Below are positions 32,362 to 41,980 of a DNA stretch of 64,000 nt, piece by piece; positions within the stretch are counted from its first letter, which is position 1; each line of letters opens with the position of its first letter. The stretch covers positions 62,001 to 126,000 of the forward strand of contig JAEZHI010000006.1 of assembly GCA_023436885.1 (NCBI GenBank). The letters are read 5' to 3'. The notes under the pieces are model-generated. The model worked only from the letters and a program-made list of their open reading frames with translations, did not search any database and had not been told where the DNA came from. Source of the stretch: Pseudomonadota bacterium. Its GTDB lineage: Bacteria > Pseudomonadota > Alphaproteobacteria > Rhizobiales > Pleomorphomonadaceae. The position numbers were made by a program, and so were the translations under genes.

Positions 32362-33672
32362 TCAAATACTGTCCAACAGCTTGAACCAGGTCATGGCCGC
32401 CACCAGCGTCGGCCACCGCAACAACGGCCCTCCGGGGAAGGGCAGTACTGGGACCTTGGCGAAGATGTCGAAGCGGCCCATTGAGCCCGCGACCGCCTCG
32501 GCGATGACGTGGCCGACAAACGGTGCGAGCATGACGCCCTGTCCCGAATAGCCGGCGGCGATGTAGACATTTGGCTTCGGCCGGCGAATGAACGGCATGC
32601 GGTTGAAGGTTATCCCAAGCGTACCGCCCCAAGCGTGGCTGATCGCTACATTGGCAAGCTTCGGATAGACGCGCGCAAGATGTGGGCGGACGAAGGCGGC
32701 TATGTCCTTGGGAAAGTCGTGGCTGTAGGTCTCGCCACCGCCGAACACTAGGCGCCGGTCAGGTGTCTGGTGCCAGTAATAGACGACGAAGCGACTGTCG
32801 CTTACCGCCTCTTCGCCCGGGATCAGCATGTCGTCGAGCGGTTCGGTGGCCACCACGAAGTTGTTGATGGGCAGAACGCGAGCGTCGGTCTGGGCATCGA
32901 GTCCGCCGAGGTAACCGTTCCCTGCAATGATCACGGTGTCGACCATCACCTCGCCGTTGGCTGCGACAACGATGGGTTTGGCGCCGGGGCGGATTTCCTT
33001 GACGCGGCTATCTTCGTAAAGCGTGGCGCCTGCAGCTACAGCTGCCTTGGCAAGACCAAGCGCGAACTTCAGAGGATGCAGCTTGCCGCCCTGCGGGTCG
33101 AAGCTGCCGGCGTGGTAGACGTCTGTGCCTGTGCGGCGCGCTGTTTCCTCACGGCCCAGGAAGGTCCGCTCAATGCCCCACTTCTGTCTGAGATGGTCGA
33201 TGTGACGCTTCTCGGCGTCGACCCAGCGAGGCTTATGGACTGTGTGGATGAGCCCCGGGCGGAAGTCGCAGTCGATGGAATGCTCGGTGATCAGGCGATC
33301 AAGATGCGCACGCGCCTCGTCGGCAAGCCTTAGCAGGTCGCGTGTCGGCCCCTCGCCAATCCGGGCCGAAAGCCAATCGGGGTCCTGTCGCTGACCGGGA
33401 TGAATTTGTCCGCCGTTGCGCCCCGACGCGCCCCAACCGATCTTGTTGGCCTCCAGGACGACGACCTTGAACCCCGCTCGCGACAGCGAAAGCGCCGCGG
33501 AAAGGCCCGTGTAGCCGCCGCCGACAATGGCGACATCGGCTCGAGAGTGCCCCTTGAGGGCAGGGTAGGTTGGGATGTCCCCGGCAGACGCGGCGTACCA
33601 GGAGGCTACGTGGGGAGCTCGGCCCTCGGCGGGCATGAAGGTCGGGGCGGAGAACATGCGGATCGGTCTCAT
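32362..33672 (-). CDS. puuB: FAD-dependent gamma-glutamylputrescine oxidase
   Basis: A 436-residue DAO-family oxidase. After an N-terminal ASWYAASAG, which matches the SYYAATA motif of PuuB, comes the FAD-binding ADVAIVGGGYTGLSAALSLSRAG with VVVLEANKIGWGASGRNGG (covalent or tight FAD loop). IAAGYSGQGVMLAPFVG is the C-terminal flavin-contact block. It oxidises gamma-glutamylputrescine to the aldehyde in the Puu route. It is the third gene of a minus-strand set with puuA and the aminotransferase, 189 bp after the latter. The start at 33672 has a weak ribosome site and Met6 (33657) is possible. Confidence 0.9.
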   Translation of the reverse strand: MRPIRMFSAPTFMPAEGRAPHVASWYAASAGDIPTYPALKGHSRADVAIVGGGYTGLSAALSLSRAGFKVVVLEANKIGWGASGRNGGQIHPGQRQDPDWLSARIGEGPTRDLLRLADEARAHLDRLITEHSIDCDFRPGLIHTVHKPRWVDAEKRHIDHLRQKWGIERTFLGREETARRTGTDVYHAGSFDPQGGKLHPLKFALGLAKAAVAAGATLYEDSRVKEIRPGAKPIVVAANGEVMVDTVIIAGNGYLGGLDAQTDARVLPINNFVVATEPLDDMLIPGEEAVSDSRFVVYYWHQTPDRRLVFGGGETYSHDFPKDIAAFVRPHLARVYPKLANVAISHAWGGTLGITFNRMPFIRRPKPNVYIAAGYSGQGVMLAPFVGHVIAEAVAGSMGRFDIFAKVPVLPFPGGPLLRWPTLVAAMTWFKLLDSI

Positions 33673-33861
33673 TCATCAAATCCGCCGGAAACGATAGAGT
33701 CCGGTCGTGGGTGGAGGTCGGTCAACCTTCGCCACGGGCCGTCCTCCCGATTGCTTCAGCGTCGTCCGCGTCTTGTCGGTGCACCCTAGACCAAACACCG
33801 ATGGGCACGGAATCCGAAAGTTGGGCAAGGGCGACATTTGCCGCCCAAGCCGTGGGCATGG

Positions 33862-35247
33862 TCACCCCATCAATCCGTCGCGCTTGAGATCGGCGTAGGT
33901 CATGTCGAGCGTGAGGGTCGCAAGGCGGATCAACTCATCCGCTTCTTCGTGACTGAGCACGAATGGCGGCGCGATGACCATGCTGTCGTGGACATGCCGC
34001 ATCACCAGACCGTTCCTGAACGAATGCTCGCGGCAGCGTAGGCCGACGCTGCCATCGCCAGCAAAGCGGCGCCGCGAAGGCTTGGCAGGTACCAGCTCGA
34101 GAGCGCCCATCAGGCCGGTCATGCGCGCTTCGCCAACCAGTGGATGGTCGGCAAGCTTTAGCCAGCGCTCGCGAAGATACGGACCTATGTCGTCGCGGAC
34201 GCGCTCGACCAGCTTTTCCTCACGCAAGATCTTGAGGTTGGCGATGGCCGCCGCTGCGCAGACCGGGTGGGCCGAGTATGTGAAGCCGTGATTGAACTCG
34301 CCAGTGTCCTCGATCACCTTGGCCACCTTGTCGGAGACCAGCACGCCGCCAATCGGCAGATATCCCGAAGACAGCCCCTTGGCCACTGGCATCAGGTCGG
34401 GCTGCATACCGAAGTGCTCGGCGCCGAACCAGGTGCCGAGCCGGCCGAAGCCGCAGATCACCTCGTCGGAGACGAACAGGATGTCGCGCTCGCGGCAGAT
34501 GCGGGCGACTTCCGGCCAATAGGTTTCCGGTGGAATGATGACGCCGCCGGCGCCCTGGATCGGCTCCGCGATGAAGGCGGCGACCTTGTCCTCGCCGAGC
34601 TGATCGATCGCCGCTTCCAGTTCCCGCGCCGCCTTCAATCCGAACTCGGCCGGGGAGAGGTCGCCGCCTTCATCGAACCAGTAGGGCTGGCCGATATGAT
34701 GGACGCCGGGAATGGGCAGTCCGCCTTGCGCGTGCATAGGAGTCATGCCGCCGAGCGAAGCGCCGGCCACGGTCGATCCATGATAGGCATTGCGGCGGGC
34801 AATGATGACTTGCTTCTGGGGCTTGCCGAGGGTCGCCCAATAGGTTCGCGCCATCCGAAGCATGGTGTCGTTGGCTTCTGATCCGGACCCACAGAAAAAT
34901 ACGCGGTTGAAACCCTCGGGCGTGATCTCCGCGATAAGGGCAGCGAGCTCGACGGCCGGCGGGTGCGTCGTCTTGAAGAAGGTGTTGTAATAGGAAATCT
35001 CGGCCATCTGCTGCTGCACAGCCTCGGCGATTTCCGGTCTGCCATGGCCGATGTTGACGCACCAGAGGCCTGACATTCCGTCGAGAATGCGATTGCCGTC
35101 GCTGTCGGTCAGCCAGACGCCTTCGCCTTTGACGATGACGCGAACGCCACCGGCGTTGAGCGAGCGGGTGTCAGAGAAGGGATGCAGATGGTGCGCAGCA
35201 TCAAGCGCGCGATAATGGGCGGTTGGATAAGCGTTGTGGGTGAGCAT
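33862..35247 (-). CDS. class III aminotransferase, putrescine aminotransferase (SpuC) type
   Basis: A 461-residue PLP enzyme. The frame continues up to 35343 but homology starts at MLTHNAYPTAHY (35247) with GAGG upstream. Motifs are NIGHGRPEIAEAVQQQM, FFCGSGSEANDT, NAYHGSTVAGASLGG, the PLP Asp region FVSDEVICGFGRLG and the Schiff-base Lys in PVAKGLSSGYLPIGG. The size and HHLHPFSD start fit the putrescine-pyruvate (SpuC) or beta-alanine group. Lying between puuA and puuB points to a diamine such as putrescine. It gives 4-aminobutyraldehyde without glutamylation, a second route beside PuuAB. Confidence 0.9.
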   Translation of the reverse strand: MLTHNAYPTAHYRALDAAHHLHPFSDTRSLNAGGVRVIVKGEGVWLTDSDGNRILDGMSGLWCVNIGHGRPEIAEAVQQQMAEISYYNTFFKTTHPPAVELAALIAEITPEGFNRVFFCGSGSEANDTMLRMARTYWATLGKPQKQVIIARRNAYHGSTVAGASLGGMTPMHAQGGLPIPGVHHIGQPYWFDEGGDLSPAEFGLKAARELEAAIDQLGEDKVAAFIAEPIQGAGGVIIPPETYWPEVARICRERDILFVSDEVICGFGRLGTWFGAEHFGMQPDLMPVAKGLSSGYLPIGGVLVSDKVAKVIEDTGEFNHGFTYSAHPVCAAAAIANLKILREEKLVERVRDDIGPYLRERWLKLADHPLVGEARMTGLMGALELVPAKPSRRRFAGDGSVGLRCREHSFRNGLVMRHVHDSMVIAPPFVLSHEEADELIRLATLTLDMTYADLKRDGLMG

Positions 35248-35342
35248 GAAAGCCTCGGGGTAAAGGCGACCAATCCTGCGGACGGCTGAGCGTGAGGAAC
35301 GAAGGCCGGTGCCGTATGAGCACGGCGCCAGCCCCGATCTCA

Positions 35343-36758
35343 TCAGACCGCGAGCAGGAGATGCTGTCGCTCCCAGCTGGAAATGACGTTCATGAAGGTC
35401 TCGTATTCCTGCTGTTTGATGGCCCTGTAGGTTGCCATGAAGCGCGGACCGAACACCTCGGCGAGGTCGCTGCTGTCTTCGAAAAGCGCGAGCGCTTCCA
35501 GAAGGCCGCGCGGTAAGCCGAAGGGCAGGTCGCGAGCCGATCCGGGAATTGGCTCCTCAGGCGTGAGCCGCTCCTGCATGCCAAGTAGGCCGCAGGCAAG
35601 CGAGGCAGCAATGGCAAGGTACGGATTGGCGTCGGACGACGGCACCCGGTTCTCGACACGTCTGGACCCTGGTCCGGAGTTGGGGACTCGAATGCCGACG
35701 GTCCTGTTGTCATAGCCCCAGTGCACGTTGATCGGAGCCGCCGTACCGCGGGTTAACCGCCTGAACGAGTTGACATAGGGTGCAAGGATGCACATCACCG
35801 CAGGAAGATATTTCTGCAGCCCGGCAATGAACGAAAAGAAGGCGGGCGTCGGATTACCTTCGTCGTCGGAGAAGATGTTGCGGCCCGTCTCGATGTCTAC
35901 CACCGACTGATGAATGTGCATGGCCGATCCGGGCTCGCGGCTCATCGGCTTGGCCATGAAAGTGGCGTACATCTTGTGCCGTAGCGCCGCCTCGCGGATC
36001 GTCCGCTTGAAGGTGAATACCTGGTCGGCGAGGGCTAGCGGATCGCCGTGACGGAGGTTGATCTCCATCTGAGCAGCGCCTTCCTCATGGATCAGCGTAT
36101 CGATCTCAAGCCCTTGCTTTTCCGAGAACTCGTAGATGTCGTCGAACAGATCGTCGAACTCATTGACGTGCTGGATGGAATAGGACTGACGACTGGCCTC
36201 GGCCCGACCGGAGCGTCCGATCGGCGGCTCAAGTGGGTAATCGGGGTCGAGGTTCTGCTTGACGAGATAGAACTCTATCTCGGGCGCAACCACGGCCCGC
36301 AATCCCTCACGCTCGTAAAGCCCAACGATCTTTCGCAAGATCTGGCGTGGCCCGAGGTCGAAAGCTCGGCCATCGCGATGAAAAGCGTCGTGGATGATCT
36401 GGGCCGTTGGCTCCGATGCCCAGGGCACCGCGGTGAGCGTCGAGAAATCGGGCCTCAAGAACACGTCGCCGTCGGAGGGGTCGTGCTGGAAGGCGTCGTC
36501 CTCCTCGGGGTACTCACCTGTAATGGTTGTGGTGAATACCGAAGACGGCATGGCCATGACGGTCGAGGAGAAGAACTTGTCGGCTGGCATCAGCTTGCCG
36601 CGGGCGACACCGGCAAGATCCGGCGTGATGCATTCGATATCTTCGATCCCCCGCTCCTTGAGCCAGGTTTTTGCCTCTGCGAGCGTCTCGACGCCCCGCT
36701 CCGGCTTCGGTTCGCCGACCCTCGGCGCGTCCTTGGGTTCGGTCGAAATCAGACTCAT
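35343..36758 (-). CDS. puuA: gamma-glutamylputrescine synthetase (glutamine synthetase family)
   Basis: A 471-residue member of the GS superfamily. The N-terminal beta-grasp part (LKERGIEDIECITPDLAGVARGKLMPADKF) has the PuuA-type GVARGKxxP loop. The catalytic part includes VAPEIEFYLVKQNLD (Glu ligands), EEGAAQMEINLRHGDPL, GSAMHIHQS (ammonia/His region), NSFRRL and NRTVGIRVP with RVENRVPSSDANPYL. It ligates glutamate to putrescine using ATP. The start ATG is taken at 36758, where MSLISTEPK begins. It is the first gene of the puu set and divergent from potF, with three GAAAATGC octamers in the gap. Confidence 0.93.
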   Translation of the reverse strand: MSLISTEPKDAPRVGEPKPERGVETLAEAKTWLKERGIEDIECITPDLAGVARGKLMPADKFFSSTVMAMPSSVFTTTITGEYPEEDDAFQHDPSDGDVFLRPDFSTLTAVPWASEPTAQIIHDAFHRDGRAFDLGPRQILRKIVGLYEREGLRAVVAPEIEFYLVKQNLDPDYPLEPPIGRSGRAEASRQSYSIQHVNEFDDLFDDIYEFSEKQGLEIDTLIHEEGAAQMEINLRHGDPLALADQVFTFKRTIREAALRHKMYATFMAKPMSREPGSAMHIHQSVVDIETGRNIFSDDEGNPTPAFFSFIAGLQKYLPAVMCILAPYVNSFRRLTRGTAAPINVHWGYDNRTVGIRVPNSGPGSRRVENRVPSSDANPYLAIAASLACGLLGMQERLTPEEPIPGSARDLPFGLPRGLLEALALFEDSSDLAEVFGPRFMATYRAIKQQEYETFMNVISSWERQHLLLAV

Positions 36759-36839
36759 GATTGCTTTCTTTCGTTGCTGGCACGCGAAGGCGGGAGCCTC
36801 TTCCATCCCGCCCGTCCGAACGCACGCCTTTGTGTTTCG

Positions 36840-36930
36840 GAAAATGCAGACCTCTTAGTTGTGATGACATTTTTGCGGCTGTGCAATTGCATTTTCGCCG
36901 GTACGGGCAGGTTCTGTGATCAGAAAATGC
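36840..36930. repeat. three GAAAATGC octamers in the puuA-potF divergent region
   Basis: GAAAATGC occurs at 36840-36847 and 36923-36930, and inverted (GCATTTTC) at 36889-36896. The last two form an inverted repeat 26 bp apart. The 364-bp gap 36759-37122 carries promoters for both polyamine operons and no gene; these octamers are the clearest candidate operator. Confidence 0.5.
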
Positions 36931-37122
36931 CACGTGCCAAAAAATGGGCAGCAACCAGTTGTCGTCCCACTGTGGCTGTGCATAAATGCGCCCGACCGCC
37001 GTGTGCGTAGAACGCCGGATTCTTTCGCTGTTCTATGGGAAAAGCGCCGGAGCCTGGACTTAACCCCGCCGGCTTCGCAAAAGCGGAGACCCGAGGGGCG
37101 GTCGTGACAGGGGACAGGGAGC

Positions 37123-38223
37123 ATGACGAAAATGGTGAGACAGCGTCTTCTGGGTGCCGCCGCGCTGACGGTCGCTCTCGCGACGGGTGCCGTGGCTGAG
37201 GACAAGGTCGTCAACGTCTACAATTGGTCCGATTATATCGACGAATCCGTCCTGAAGGACTTCACCACGGAGACGGGCATCAAGGTCGTCTACGACGTGT
37301 TCGACAATCAGGATATCGTCGAGACCAAGATGCTGGCTGGCGGTTCGGGCTACGACGTTGTGGTCATTACCGGACCCTTCCTTGCCCGCCAGATCTCGGC
37401 TGGCGTCTATCAGCCGCTCGACAAGTCGAAGCTTCCGAACATTTCCAACATGTGGCCGGAAGTGATGAGCCGCGTTGCCCAGTATGACCCAGGCAACAAG
37501 TATGGCATCGACTACATGTGGGGCACCACGGGCATCGGCTATAACGTCGACAAAATCAAGGCGATCATGCCGGATGCGCCCGTCAATAGCTGGGACATGG
37601 TGTTCAAGCCCGAGATCATCTCGAAATTCAAGGACTGCGGTGTGCAGGTCCTCGACGCTTCCGAGGAACTCATCCCGGCTGCTCTCAAATATCTCGGCAA
37701 GAACCCGGACTCCAAGGATGCCGCCGACATGGAAGCGGCTGGCAAGCTGCTCGCCTCGGTCAAGCCCTACATTCAGAAGTTCCACTCGTCGGAGTACATC
37801 AACGCTCTGGCCAACGGTGATATCTGTCTCGCCGTCGGTTATTCCGGCGATATTCTTCAGGCACGCAACCGCGCCAAGGACGCCAAGAACGGGGTGAACA
37901 TCAAGTATGTTATCCCGAAGGAAGGCGCCAACATGTGGTTCGACATCATGACCATCCCCAAGGACGCGCCCCATCCTGACGCGGCCCACGCCTTCATGAA
38001 CTACATCATGAAGCCCGAGGTGATTGCCAAGTCGACGAACTACGTCTCCTACGCCAACGGCAACCTCGCCTCGCAGAAGTTCGTCGATCCGGACATCCTC
38101 TCCGATACGTCGATCTACCCCGACAAGGATACGCTGGCCAACTTGTTCTCGACTACGCCTTATGACGCAAAGGCCCAGCGCGTACTGACCCGCGTCTGGA
38201 CCTCGGTCAAGACGGGTATGTAA
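37123..38223 (+). CDS. potF: putrescine/spermidine-binding periplasmic protein
   Basis: A 366-residue protein with a signal peptide (LLGAAALTVALATGAVAE). The mature start VVNVYNWSDYIDESVLKDF is the hallmark of PotD/PotF. Later blocks are GYDVVVITGPFLARQI, YGIDYMWGTTGIGYN, AVGYSGDILQARNRAK (polyamine-binding Asp) and PKEGANMWFD. Putrescine is more likely than spermidine given the puuA/puuB neighbours. It opens the potFGHI operon, and a hairpin at 38251-38276 separates it from potG, favouring higher levels of the binding protein. Confidence 0.95.
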   Translation: MTKMVRQRLLGAAALTVALATGAVAEDKVVNVYNWSDYIDESVLKDFTTETGIKVVYDVFDNQDIVETKMLAGGSGYDVVVITGPFLARQISAGVYQPLDKSKLPNISNMWPEVMSRVAQYDPGNKYGIDYMWGTTGIGYNVDKIKAIMPDAPVNSWDMVFKPEIISKFKDCGVQVLDASEELIPAALKYLGKNPDSKDAADMEAAGKLLASVKPYIQKFHSSEYINALANGDICLAVGYSGDILQARNRAKDAKNGVNIKYVIPKEGANMWFDIMTIPKDAPHPDAAHAFMNYIMKPEVIAKSTNYVSYANGNLASQKFVDPDILSDTSIYPDKDTLANLFSTTPYDAKAQRVLTRVWTSVKTGM

Positions 38224-38250
38224 ACGCCTGGCGGAAAGCAACTGTCGAAA

Positions 38251-38276
38251 AGCACCCGGTCACAAGGCCGGGTGCT
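38251..38276 (+). terminator. intercistronic hairpin between potF and potG
   Basis: AGCACCCGG (38251-38259) and CCGGGTGCT (38268-38276) form a 9-bp stem followed by TGCATG, without a T run. It is probably an attenuator or mRNA stabiliser after the binding-protein gene. Confidence 0.55.
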
Positions 38277-38332
38277 TGCATGTGACGGGTTGTGGTGGCA
38301 CGTCAGGCTAGGTGGAAACGAGGATTCCGAAG

Positions 38333-39484
38333 ATGATCGAGGCGGTTGGGCCGATCAAGCGCAAGTTTGCTCCCTGGGACGATCCGACGCTCAAACCGTT
38401 CATCCGCTTTGAGAACGTCACCAAACGCTTCGGCGATTTCACCGCCGTCGACAATCTCACGCTCGACATTTACGAGCGCGAGTTCTTTGCCCTTCTGGGG
38501 CCATCGGGCTGCGGCAAGACAACGCTGATGCGCATGCTCGCCGGCTTCGAACAGCCGACCGAAGGGCGTATTCTTCTCGATGGCAAGGATCTATCCGGCA
38601 TTCCGCCCTACAAGCGGCCGGTCAACATGATGTTCCAGTCCTATGCGCTCTTCCCGCACATGACGGTCGAGGGCAACATTGCCTTCGGTCTTAAGCAAGA
38701 AGGCATGGACACCTCCAGTATCAATACCCGCGTTGCCGAGATGCTGGAGCTGGTCAAGCTCGAGAAGTTCGCCAAGCGTAAACCGCACCAGTTGTCGGGT
38801 GGTCAGCGTCAGCGCGTGGCGCTTGCCCGCTCGCTGGCCAAGCGCCCCAAGGTGCTGCTGCTCGACGAGCCTCTCGGCGCACTGGATAAGAAGCTGCGCG
38901 AAGAGACCCAGTTCGAGCTGATGGATATCCAGGTCGAGCTCGGCATGACCTTCCTGATTGTCACTCACGACCAGGAAGAGGCGATGACGGTCTCAGACCG
39001 CATCGCCGTCATGAACCACGGTATCATCGCCCAGATCGGTACCGCCTCGCAGATTTACGAACAGCCGGCAACGCGTTACGTCGCTGACTTCGTCGGCGAT
39101 ATCAATCTGATCGAGGGCAAGGTGACCGCTGTCGAAGGCGGGGTTGCTACGCTCAGGTGTGAAAGCGTCGATGCAACCGTGATCGCCGAAACGGGGCTCG
39201 GAGACGTCGCGCTCGGTGCCGATGCCGGTTTCGCCATACGGCCGGAAAAGGTTCAAATTTCGCTGGAGGCGCCTCCGGCCGGTACGCCGAATGTGTTGAC
39301 TGGCGAAGTCTGGGACATCGGTTATCTCGGCGATATTTCGGTCTATCGCGTTCGTCTCGCGGGGGGCTCCATCGTCAAGGCAACCGTTGCCAATCTGACG
39401 CGTATCGTCGAACGGCCGATCACTTGGGAAGACAAGGTGTTTCTGACCTGGCCGGCCGACGCCGGCGTCATCCTGCTGAAGTGA
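38333..39484 (+). CDS. potG: polyamine ABC transporter ATPase
   Basis: A 383-residue ATPase of the PotA/PotG class. Walker A is GPSGCGKTTL, the Q-loop MMFQSYALFPHM, the signature LSGGQRQRVALARSLA, Walker B VLLLDEPLGALD and the H-loop VTHDQEEA. A C-terminal TOBE-type regulatory region follows (FVGDINLIEGKV, FAIRPEKVQIS). The ATG at 38333 follows GAGG at normal spacing; a GTG at 38312 is an alternative that adds seven residues. An operon with potH 10 bp on. Confidence 0.95.
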   Translation: MIEAVGPIKRKFAPWDDPTLKPFIRFENVTKRFGDFTAVDNLTLDIYEREFFALLGPSGCGKTTLMRMLAGFEQPTEGRILLDGKDLSGIPPYKRPVNMMFQSYALFPHMTVEGNIAFGLKQEGMDTSSINTRVAEMLELVKLEKFAKRKPHQLSGGQRQRVALARSLAKRPKVLLLDEPLGALDKKLREETQFELMDIQVELGMTFLIVTHDQEEAMTVSDRIAVMNHGIIAQIGTASQIYEQPATRYVADFVGDINLIEGKVTAVEGGVATLRCESVDATVIAETGLGDVALGADAGFAIRPEKVQISLEAPPAGTPNVLTGEVWDIGYLGDISVYRVRLAGGSIVKATVANLTRIVERPITWEDKVFLTWPADAGVILLK

Positions 39485-39494
39485 GGGAACGGGC

Positions 39495-40403
39495 ATGGCG
39501 GAGCGCTGGACGCAGGACGTAAGGCCCTTCCTTGCAAAATGGGCCCTGGTGGCGGTTCCCTATCTTTGGAGCCTTTTGTTCTTTCTGGCGCCGTTCCTGA
39601 TCATCCTGAAGATTTCGCTGTCGCAGACGGCGATCGCCATGCCGCCATATACGCCGGTCATCAACACCCTTGGCGAGTTCTGGTCCAAGCTGGCCGATTT
39701 TTCCCTCGACAATTACGTCTTCCTCACCGAGGACCCGCTTTATTATTCGGCCTATCTTTCCAGTCTTCGCATCGCCCTGCTCTCGACCATACTCCTGCTG
39801 ATCGTAGGCTATCCGATCGCCTATGGCATGGCTCGGGCACCCAAGGGCGTGCGCAATGCTTTGGTGATGGCGGTCATTCTCCCGTTCTGGACGAGCTTTC
39901 TGATCCGCGTCTACGCCTGGATCGGCATCCTGAAGCCCGAGGGACTGATCACGATCGCCCTTCAAGCGCTCGGAATTCTTGGGCCGGACCAGCAGATCCA
40001 CATCTACAATACCGAGACGGCCGTCTTCATTGGTATCGTCTATTCCTACCTGCCCTTCATGGTGTTGCCGCTTTACGCTGCTCTCGAGAAGCTGGATGCG
40101 ACGCTGCTGGAAGCGGCAGCCGACCTTGGTTGTCCACCCACCAAGTCCTTCTGGGTCATTACCTTCCCACTTTCCTTGCCCGGTGTCATTGCCGGCTGTT
40201 TCCTGTGCTTCATTCCGATTGTCGGCGAGTTCGTCATTCCGGATCTGCTCGGCGGTTCAGGGACGCTGATGATCGGCAAGACGCTGTGGGCGGAGTTCTT
40301 CAACAATCGCGACTGGCCGGTTTCGTCGGCGGTAGCTGTCGTGCTCCTGATCATCCTGGTGGTGCCGATCGTCATCTTCCAGAACCAGCAGAAGAAGGCT
40401 TGA
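39495..40403 (+). CDS. potH: polyamine ABC transporter permease
   Basis: A 302-residue inner-membrane permease with six hydrophobic segments. The MetI-type coupling motif EAAADLGCPPTKSFWVITFPLSLPG carries the EAA-G signature. WTSFLIRVYAWIGILKPEG and GEFVIPDLLGG are typical PotB/PotH blocks. GAGGGAACGGGC precedes the ATG. It follows potG by 10 bp and is followed by potI after 10 bp. Confidence 0.95.
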   Translation: MAERWTQDVRPFLAKWALVAVPYLWSLLFFLAPFLIILKISLSQTAIAMPPYTPVINTLGEFWSKLADFSLDNYVFLTEDPLYYSAYLSSLRIALLSTILLLIVGYPIAYGMARAPKGVRNALVMAVILPFWTSFLIRVYAWIGILKPEGLITIALQALGILGPDQQIHIYNTETAVFIGIVYSYLPFMVLPLYAALEKLDATLLEAAADLGCPPTKSFWVITFPLSLPGVIAGCFLCFIPIVGEFVIPDLLGGSGTLMIGKTLWAEFFNNRDWPVSSAVAVVLLIILVVPIVIFQNQQKKA

Positions 40404-40413
40404 GGAGCGCGCC

Positions 40414-41235
40414 ATGAACAAGACGACGAGCTGGTTCAACGTCACCTCACTGGTGTTCGGCTTTGCTTTTCTCTACGTTCCGATCCTCATTCTGGTGGTC
40501 TATTCCTTCAACGCTTCGAAGCTGGTGACCGTCTGGGGTGGCCTGTCGACCAAGTGGTATGTCGAGCTGGCCCATGATCAGGCGATCATCGACGCCGCTT
40601 GGGTGACCATCCGTGTCGGCATCCTCTCGGCCTCGTTTGCCACGGTTCTCGGGACCATGGCCGCCCTGGTTCTCGATCGGTACAGCAAGTTCCATGGCCG
40701 CGCGTTGTTCTCAGGCATGGTCTACGCACCGCTGGTCATGCCGGAAGTCATCACCGGCCTGTCGCTGCTATTGCTGTTCGTTGCCATTGGCTTCGATCGC
40801 GGCTTCTGGTCTGTCGTGATCGCCCATACGACGCTCACCATGTGCTTTGTGGCAGTCGTCGTGCAGTCACGCCTGGTCACGCTCGATCGCAGCCTGGAGG
40901 AGGCCGCCCTTGATCTCGGCTGTCCTCCCGTGAAGACCTTTTTCCTCATTACCTTGCCGTTGATCCTGCCTGGCGTCGTTGCCGGTTGGATGCTGGCCTT
41001 CACGCTGTCGCTCGACGACCTGGTCATCGCGTCCTTCAACACGGGACCCGGCGCGACCACGCTGCCCATCAAGATCTACTCCATGGTCCGCCTCGGGGTG
41101 ACGCCTGAAATCAATGCCATCTCTACCATTCTTATTTCGGTGATTGCCGTCGGCGTCATTGTGGCATCGGTCATGTCGCATCGTTCTCAGGTGGAGAAGG
41201 AAAAGGCCGAGCGCGCCGTTTTTCTTGGTGGTTGA
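40414..41235 (+). CDS. potI: polyamine ABC transporter permease
   Basis: A 273-residue PotC/PotI permease. It has six membrane segments, YVPILILVVYSFNASK at the start, the coupling loop EEAALDLGCPPVKTFFLITLPLILPG and the LSLDDLVIASFNTGPGATTLP block that is standard in PotC/PotI. GGAGCGCGCC precedes the ATG. It ends the potFGHI operon. The 225-bp gap to bfr contains that gene's iron box. Confidence 0.95.
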   Translation: MNKTTSWFNVTSLVFGFAFLYVPILILVVYSFNASKLVTVWGGLSTKWYVELAHDQAIIDAAWVTIRVGILSASFATVLGTMAALVLDRYSKFHGRALFSGMVYAPLVMPEVITGLSLLLLFVAIGFDRGFWSVVIAHTTLTMCFVAVVVQSRLVTLDRSLEEAALDLGCPPVKTFFLITLPLILPGVVAGWMLAFTLSLDDLVIASFNTGPGATTLPIKIYSMVRLGVTPEINAISTILISVIAVGVIVASVMSHRSQVEKEKAERAVFLGG

Positions 41236-41431
41236 TTGGTTGGTGTTTCCACAGGCGAGATTTCGAGTCTGGCTGCCCCTGGAACGAGCTTTCAAGCTGC
41301 TCGATGTGCGGAAAGTCGCGACCTCGGGTCAATTGCCATCGCTAGCCATTTGCTTCTAGATTGGCTTTCGGGTGAGCCGGACGGGGGCACCCACGTGAAG
41401 ACGGCTTGCAATTCTTCGGACTTAACGTAAG

Positions 41432-41446
41432 TTAGAAGTATTCTAA
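41432..41446. promoter_or_regulatory. ICE (Irr-type) box before bfr
   Basis: TTAGAA-GTA-TTCTAA is a perfect 15-bp inverted repeat matching the rhizobial iron control element core (TTAGAA-N3-TTCTAA). It ends 14 bp before the ATG at 41461, right upstream of AAAGGAGG. Bound Irr at this position would repress bfr under low iron. The match is seen; Irr binding is inferred. Confidence 0.8.
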
Positions 41447-41460
41447 TAAAGGAGGCTTTC

Positions 41461-41946
41461 ATGCGTGGGAATGAGAAGGTCATCGCGCGGCTCAACGAGG
41501 CGCTTTTCCTCGAGCTTGGTGCTGTAAACCAATACTGGCTGCACTATCGCCTCCTCGAGGATATGGGCGTCACCAAGTTTGCCAAGAAGGAGCGTGAAGA
41601 GTCGATCGAGGAGATGCAGCACGCCGACAAGCTGATCTCTCGCATTATCTTCCTTGAGGGACACCCCAATCTTCAGACCATCCCGCCGCTTCGCATCGGC
41701 CAGACCGTCCGCGAAATTCTCGAGGCCGACCTTGCGGGCGAGATCGACGCACGCAACTCCTACCGCGCCTCGCGCCTGTTATGCGCGGAGGAGGGCGACT
41801 ATGTCTCGATGGAGCTATTCACCGATCTCCTGAAGGACGAGGAGGGACACATCGACTTCCTCGAAACCCAGATCGCACTCTACGACAAGATTGGCGAGGC
41901 CGCTTATATCCAGTTGAACGCTGCCAGCACCGACAAGGCCGAGTAA
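41461..41946 (+). CDS. bfr: bacterioferritin
   Basis: A 161-residue heme-containing ferritin. AAAGGAGG precedes the ATG. Ferroxidase ligands are visible: E18 (FLELGAVNQ), E51 and H54 with the heme Met in EEMQHADKLI, E94 (AGEIDARNSY) and the ExxH pair DEEGHIDFLE. The length equals the family norm. It stores iron in 24-mers. It is preceded by an ICE box and faces bfd, its ferredoxin partner for iron release, across 34 bp. Confidence 0.97.
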   Translation: MRGNEKVIARLNEALFLELGAVNQYWLHYRLLEDMGVTKFAKKEREESIEEMQHADKLISRIIFLEGHPNLQTIPPLRIGQTVREILEADLAGEIDARNSYRASRLLCAEEGDYVSMELFTDLLKDEEGHIDFLETQIALYDKIGEAAYIQLNAASTDKAE

Positions 41947-41980
41947 GCGGCCAGCCCATGGGTAAAGGCTGCTGGCAGGC

